Assembly: GCA_016207545.1 (NCBI GenBank)
Contig: JACQPO010000194.1
Location: 1-7,710 of the forward strand
Direction of reading: 5' to 3'
From: Methanobacteriota archaeon
Lineage (GTDB): Archaea > Thermoplasmatota > Thermoplasmata > RBG-16-68-12 > EA-27
DNA: 7,710 nucleotides
Shown here: in pieces, positions 5,374 to 7,710 of the stretch
How the letters are laid out: the number at the start of each line of letters is the position of its first letter
How positions within the stretch are numbered: the first letter of the stretch is position 1
The notes under the pieces: model-generated
The model's input: the letters and a program-made list of their open reading frames with translations, nothing else
The model's database searches: none
What the model was told of the DNA's origin: nothing
Translations under genes and position numbers: made by a program

Positions 5374-6075
5374 TCACGACAGGATTTCCGTCACGCGGAA
5401 CCCGTTGTCGAACACGAGCGCATGCCAAGCGGTGTCGTGACGCACCCCGCGCATCTTCACGACCCGGAGGCGCCGCTGGACCTCGAAGTCCCCGCGCTTC
5501 TCCATCGTCAGGAAGATGATCCCGTCCGCGAGGTAGTCCTCCCGGTGCCGCCCCCACGATTCGGGCTGCGCCCGCGCGCGCGATGGCGGCATCTCGCCGA
5601 GGACGAGGGACGTGCACCCGAGCCCGCGGAGCCACTTGAACAGCTCGAACGCCTCCCCCCGGTAGTCCTGGAACTGCGCGAGCACCTCGAGCGCGTCGAG
5701 GGAGTCGAGCACGAGGAGGTCGTACGAGAATCCCGTTCGGATGCTCTGCGTGTACATCCGGAACAGCTCCATCCACGACCCGCCGTCGCCCATCTTCTTC
5801 CGCAACGTCGCGAGGTCGAGGATGCTCAGCGTCTGCTTCGTCTCCGCGGGGTCGAAGCCCATGCTCTGGACGTGGTGCACCAGGCTCTCGCGGCCCTGCT
5901 CGAGGCTCACGTACAAGCCCTTCCCGTCGCGGATCGCGTTCCCGTGCAGGATGGAGTACGCGAGCGAGGTCTTCATCGTCCCCGGCGCGCCTACGAGCAG
6001 GACGACGGATCCCTGGGGGATCCCGCCGTCGAGCACCTGGTCGAGCCCCTCCGTGTACGTGCGGATCCGTCTCAT
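5374..6075 (-). CDS. Single-domain KaiC-like (RAD55 family) RecA-superfamily ATPase
   Basis: The 233-residue protein is one RecA/KaiC ATPase domain, a family common in archaea with roles mostly in signalling and largely uncharacterised. It starts MRRIRTYTEGLDQVLDGGIP, the usual KaiC lead-in. The Walker A motif is GAPGTMKTS (29-37), the likely catalytic Glu is Glu59 in YVSLEQ, and Walker B is LLVLDSLDAL (120-129). GEMPP (160-164) is at the sensor position. The C-terminal YLADGIIFLTMEKRG, then RRLRVVKMRGVRHDT (181-215), is strongly KaiC-like. There is no second domain, DNA-binding segment or membrane helix. The ATG overlaps the stop of the DUF835 membrane gene as ATGA, so the two should be made together. 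This supports its being a cytoplasmic partner of that membrane protein. Its frame is open far upstream, but that is a shadow of the neighbour. Substrate and output are unknown. Confidence 0.9.
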   Translation of the reverse strand: MRRIRTYTEGLDQVLDGGIPQGSVVLLVGAPGTMKTSLAYSILHGNAIRDGKGLYVSLEQGRESLVHHVQSMGFDPAETKQTLSILDLATLRKKMGDGGSWMELFRMYTQSIRTGFSYDLLVLDSLDALEVLAQFQDYRGEAFELFKWLRGLGCTSLVLGEMPPSRARAQPESWGRHREDYLADGIIFLTMEKRGDFEVQRRLRVVKMRGVRHDTAWHALVFDNGFRVTEILS

Positions 6076-7710
6076 CGCGCTCCCCTCGCCAATCCGTCGA
6101 GCTTCAGGCGCAGCCGACGCGCCCGTTCGAAGAGATCCCGACGCGCCTCGTCTACGTCGATCGCGCTCCCGAGGTCCGCGACCGCTTCCTCCGCGAGCCG
6201 TGCGACCTTCGGCAAGTCCTCCCACCGCACGGCCTCCGGCTCCTTGCGCAGGCCGCCGAGGACGCGGCGGAACACGGATTCCCCCGCAGGCCCCAAGCTC
6301 CCGAGGAACGCCTCGCGGAGCGCGGCGCCCAAGGGTGCGGGCGGGGGCCGCCGGTCCGTCTTTGGCGGCGTGAGGTCGGGGACGTCGGTCGCGTGGACGA
6401 TCACGATTTCCTCCAACGGCTTCTCGGGCATCACGGGTTTGGCGGCGGTCGGCCGGGGCCGCGGCTCCGTCGGCGCCGTCCGCCACAGGCGGTCGAGGTC
6501 CGCCGCAAGCGCCTCCGCGACGCGCCCCCATCCCGCGTGGACCGCCTCGTCCGCGGGGGTCTGGAGCATTCGCAAGGAGGAGACGAAGTAGTCCCGAAGC
6601 CCGGGCAGATCCGTGACCCCGAGGTCCTCCACCCGCTTCCCCTGCGCGGTGGCCGCCCGCTGCAGCGCGCCCGCGGACGCGCCGAGGTGGGACTCCAGGA
6701 CCGCGGCGACTTCCGCCTCTACGCCGGGGGCTTGCATCCGCGTCGCGCGGATTCGCGCGACCGACTCTCGCTCGTCCTCCGTGAGGTTGGCCATGGAGAC
6801 GACGAGACGGCCCCGGGCGGGCAGGCCCTGCGCAACCCGCGCAACGGCCTCCCGTGCGGCGTCGAGCCCGGAGTGGGACACGACGTACGACAGGTCGTCC
6901 ACGAGCACGGACCCGGTCGGGTACCGGAAGAGGAATTCCGACGCGGTCGACGCGAGGACGGCCGCACATCGCTCCCCGGGCGGCAGGCGAACCTTCTCGA
7001 CGCCCGCGAGCTCCGCCGTCGGATTCGCCTCGCTCACGATGGCGAGCGCGGGCGCGTGGCGCGCGGCGAGGAGCATCGCCCGCGCGAACTTCGGCCGCGT
7101 TTCTTCGACGAGGTACGTGCCCGGCAGGATCTTCCAGGGGACCGCGGGCGCCCCTTGGAGCCCTCTCCCCCGGAACCGCAGGGGGTTCGTGCGCAGGAGG
7201 GCCCCGGCGAACAGGGCCCCCGCCAACGGGGAGGCGAGGTTCGTCCCGAGGAACTCCGTCAGGCTGATGGCGACGAGTTCGAACCCGTAGATGGGTCCGG
7301 CGACGATGAGCGCGATCGTCCCCGCCATCAGGAGGAACGACTCCCGGCGCAAGACCACGGAGCGGCGCCACGCCGCGAGGGATTCCGCCAACGCGACCGC
7401 CAAACAGGCGACGAGGTACGCGTTTACCGCAAGGCGGCCGGGGTCCGTCACGGGCTGGAACACGTCCTGCGTGCGCCACCCTTGGGCGATGCCAAGGCCC
7501 GCCAGACCGAACCCGGCGAGACCGATCGCCACAAGGAACGGCGTCCGACGCCGTAGCGGTTCCCCGTGAAGGAAGAGGACCACGAAGACGGCCACGGAGG
7601 CGTGGGCGAGAAGGAGCGAGGCGAATGCGAGCGCGTCCCCCGACGGGCCGATCGCGCCGGTCGTGCGGCCAACCGCCATCGCGTGGGTGGCGGCGAAGAA
7701 CGCGAGCGCG
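6072..7710 (-). CDS. Multi-pass membrane protein with cytoplasmic DUF835 domain, 5' partial
   Basis: The frame is open to the right edge. An ATG at 7679 would give 535 residues, but the ten codons before it (ALAFFAATHA) continue a hydrophobic helix, so the real start is probably outside. Counting from ATG 7679, membrane helices are visible at about 15-38, 46-66, 83-103, 114-137 and 147-162. A DUF835-like domain follows at about 186-311. It begins PGTYLVEETRPKFARAM, with VLVDDLSYVVSHSG (258-271) and LVVSMANLTEDE (292-303), matching the family's core strands. Next come a helical stretch to about 400, a Pro-rich linker (401-450) and a charged helical tail. DUF835 has no established activity; it is often attached to archaeal membrane sensors. 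The stop overlaps the KaiC-like start, which suggests a membrane sensor passing a signal to the ATPase. No histidine-kinase motifs are seen. Confidence 0.8.
   Translation of the reverse strand, partial: ALAFFAATHAMAVGRTTGAIGPSGDALAFASLLLAHASVAVFVVLFLHGEPLRRRTPFLVAIGLAGFGLAGLGIAQGWRTQDVFQPVTDPGRLAVNAYLVACLAVALAESLAAWRRSVVLRRESFLLMAGTIALIVAGPIYGFELVAISLTEFLGTNLASPLAGALFAGALLRTNPLRFRGRGLQGAPAVPWKILPGTYLVEETRPKFARAMLLAARHAPALAIVSEANPTAELAGVEKVRLPPGERCAAVLASTASEFLFRYPTGSVLVDDLSYVVSHSGLDAAREAVARVAQGLPARGRLVVSMANLTEDERESVARIRATRMQAPGVEAEVAAVLESHLGASAGALQRAATAQGKRVEDLGVTDLPGLRDYFVSSLRMLQTPADEAVHAGWGRVAEALAADLDRLWRTAPTEPRPRPTAAKPVMPEKPLEEIVIVHATDVPDLTPPKTDRRPPPAPLGAALREAFLGSLGPAGESVFRRVLGGLRKEPEAVRWEDLPKVARLAEEAVADLGSAIDVDEARRDLFERARRLRLKLDGLARGAR

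Noticed and set aside
6076..7479. Long upstream extension of the KaiC-like reading frame
   Set aside because: It lies in another frame across the DUF835 membrane-protein gene, is Arg/Gly/Pro-rich, and the real KaiC start is fixed by the ATGA overlap and the family N terminus.

Overview
The window looks like a piece of a high-GC archaeal chromosome. The archaeal signs are an eL18 - uL13 - uS9 - RpoN operon, an archaeal-type tryptophanyl-tRNA synthetase, TATA-box promoters at the expected spacing and a KaiC/RAD55-type ATPase. The pairing of a DUF835 membrane protein with a KaiC-like ATPase and the strong G/C bias suggest a GC-rich Thermoplasmatota-like euryarchaeon. That placement is an inference, because no rRNA marker is present.

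Region by region. (1) Positions 1-1695, minus strand: a translation/transcription operon reading rpl18e, rpl13, rps9, rpoN, with ATGA overlaps or a 4-nt gap between genes, driven by a clear TATA box at 1731-1740. After rpoN comes a hairpin that includes the rpoN stop codon, then the start of a separate small membrane protein that runs off the left edge. (2) Positions 1696-1852: a divergent promoter region. Its rightward promoter carries a perfect GGGGGACCCCC-type palindrome just downstream of a TATA-like element. (3) Positions 1853-3435, plus strand: a translationally coupled pair, an endonuclease IV-like TIM-barrel protein with apparent changes at metal-ligand positions, overlapping by GTGA a 6-phospho-3-hexuloisomerase. 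(4) Positions 3483-4604, plus strand: trpS, with a TATA-like box placed so that its mRNA could be leaderless. (5) Positions 4605-5373: an unusually long convergent spacer of about 770 bases with no convincing gene. It is rich in short one-strand motifs (GGACGG, TYCGGA) and ends in a strong hairpin behind the minus-strand operon. (6) Positions 5374-7710, minus strand: a two-gene operon of a multi-pass membrane protein with a DUF835 domain, cut by the right edge, coupled by ATGA to a single-domain KaiC-like RecA-superfamily ATPase.

How the genes work together: the left operon makes three ribosomal proteins and an RNA polymerase subunit. The middle pair probably belongs to sugar-phosphate metabolism (ribulose monophosphate/ribose 5-phosphate supply) or couples it to an altered TIM-barrel enzyme. 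The right operon resembles a membrane sensor with a cytoplasmic ATPase partner of unknown output. The most unusual signals are the altered TIM-barrel active site next to hexuloisomerase, the motif-rich gene-free spacer, the promoter palindrome and the DUF835-KaiC module.
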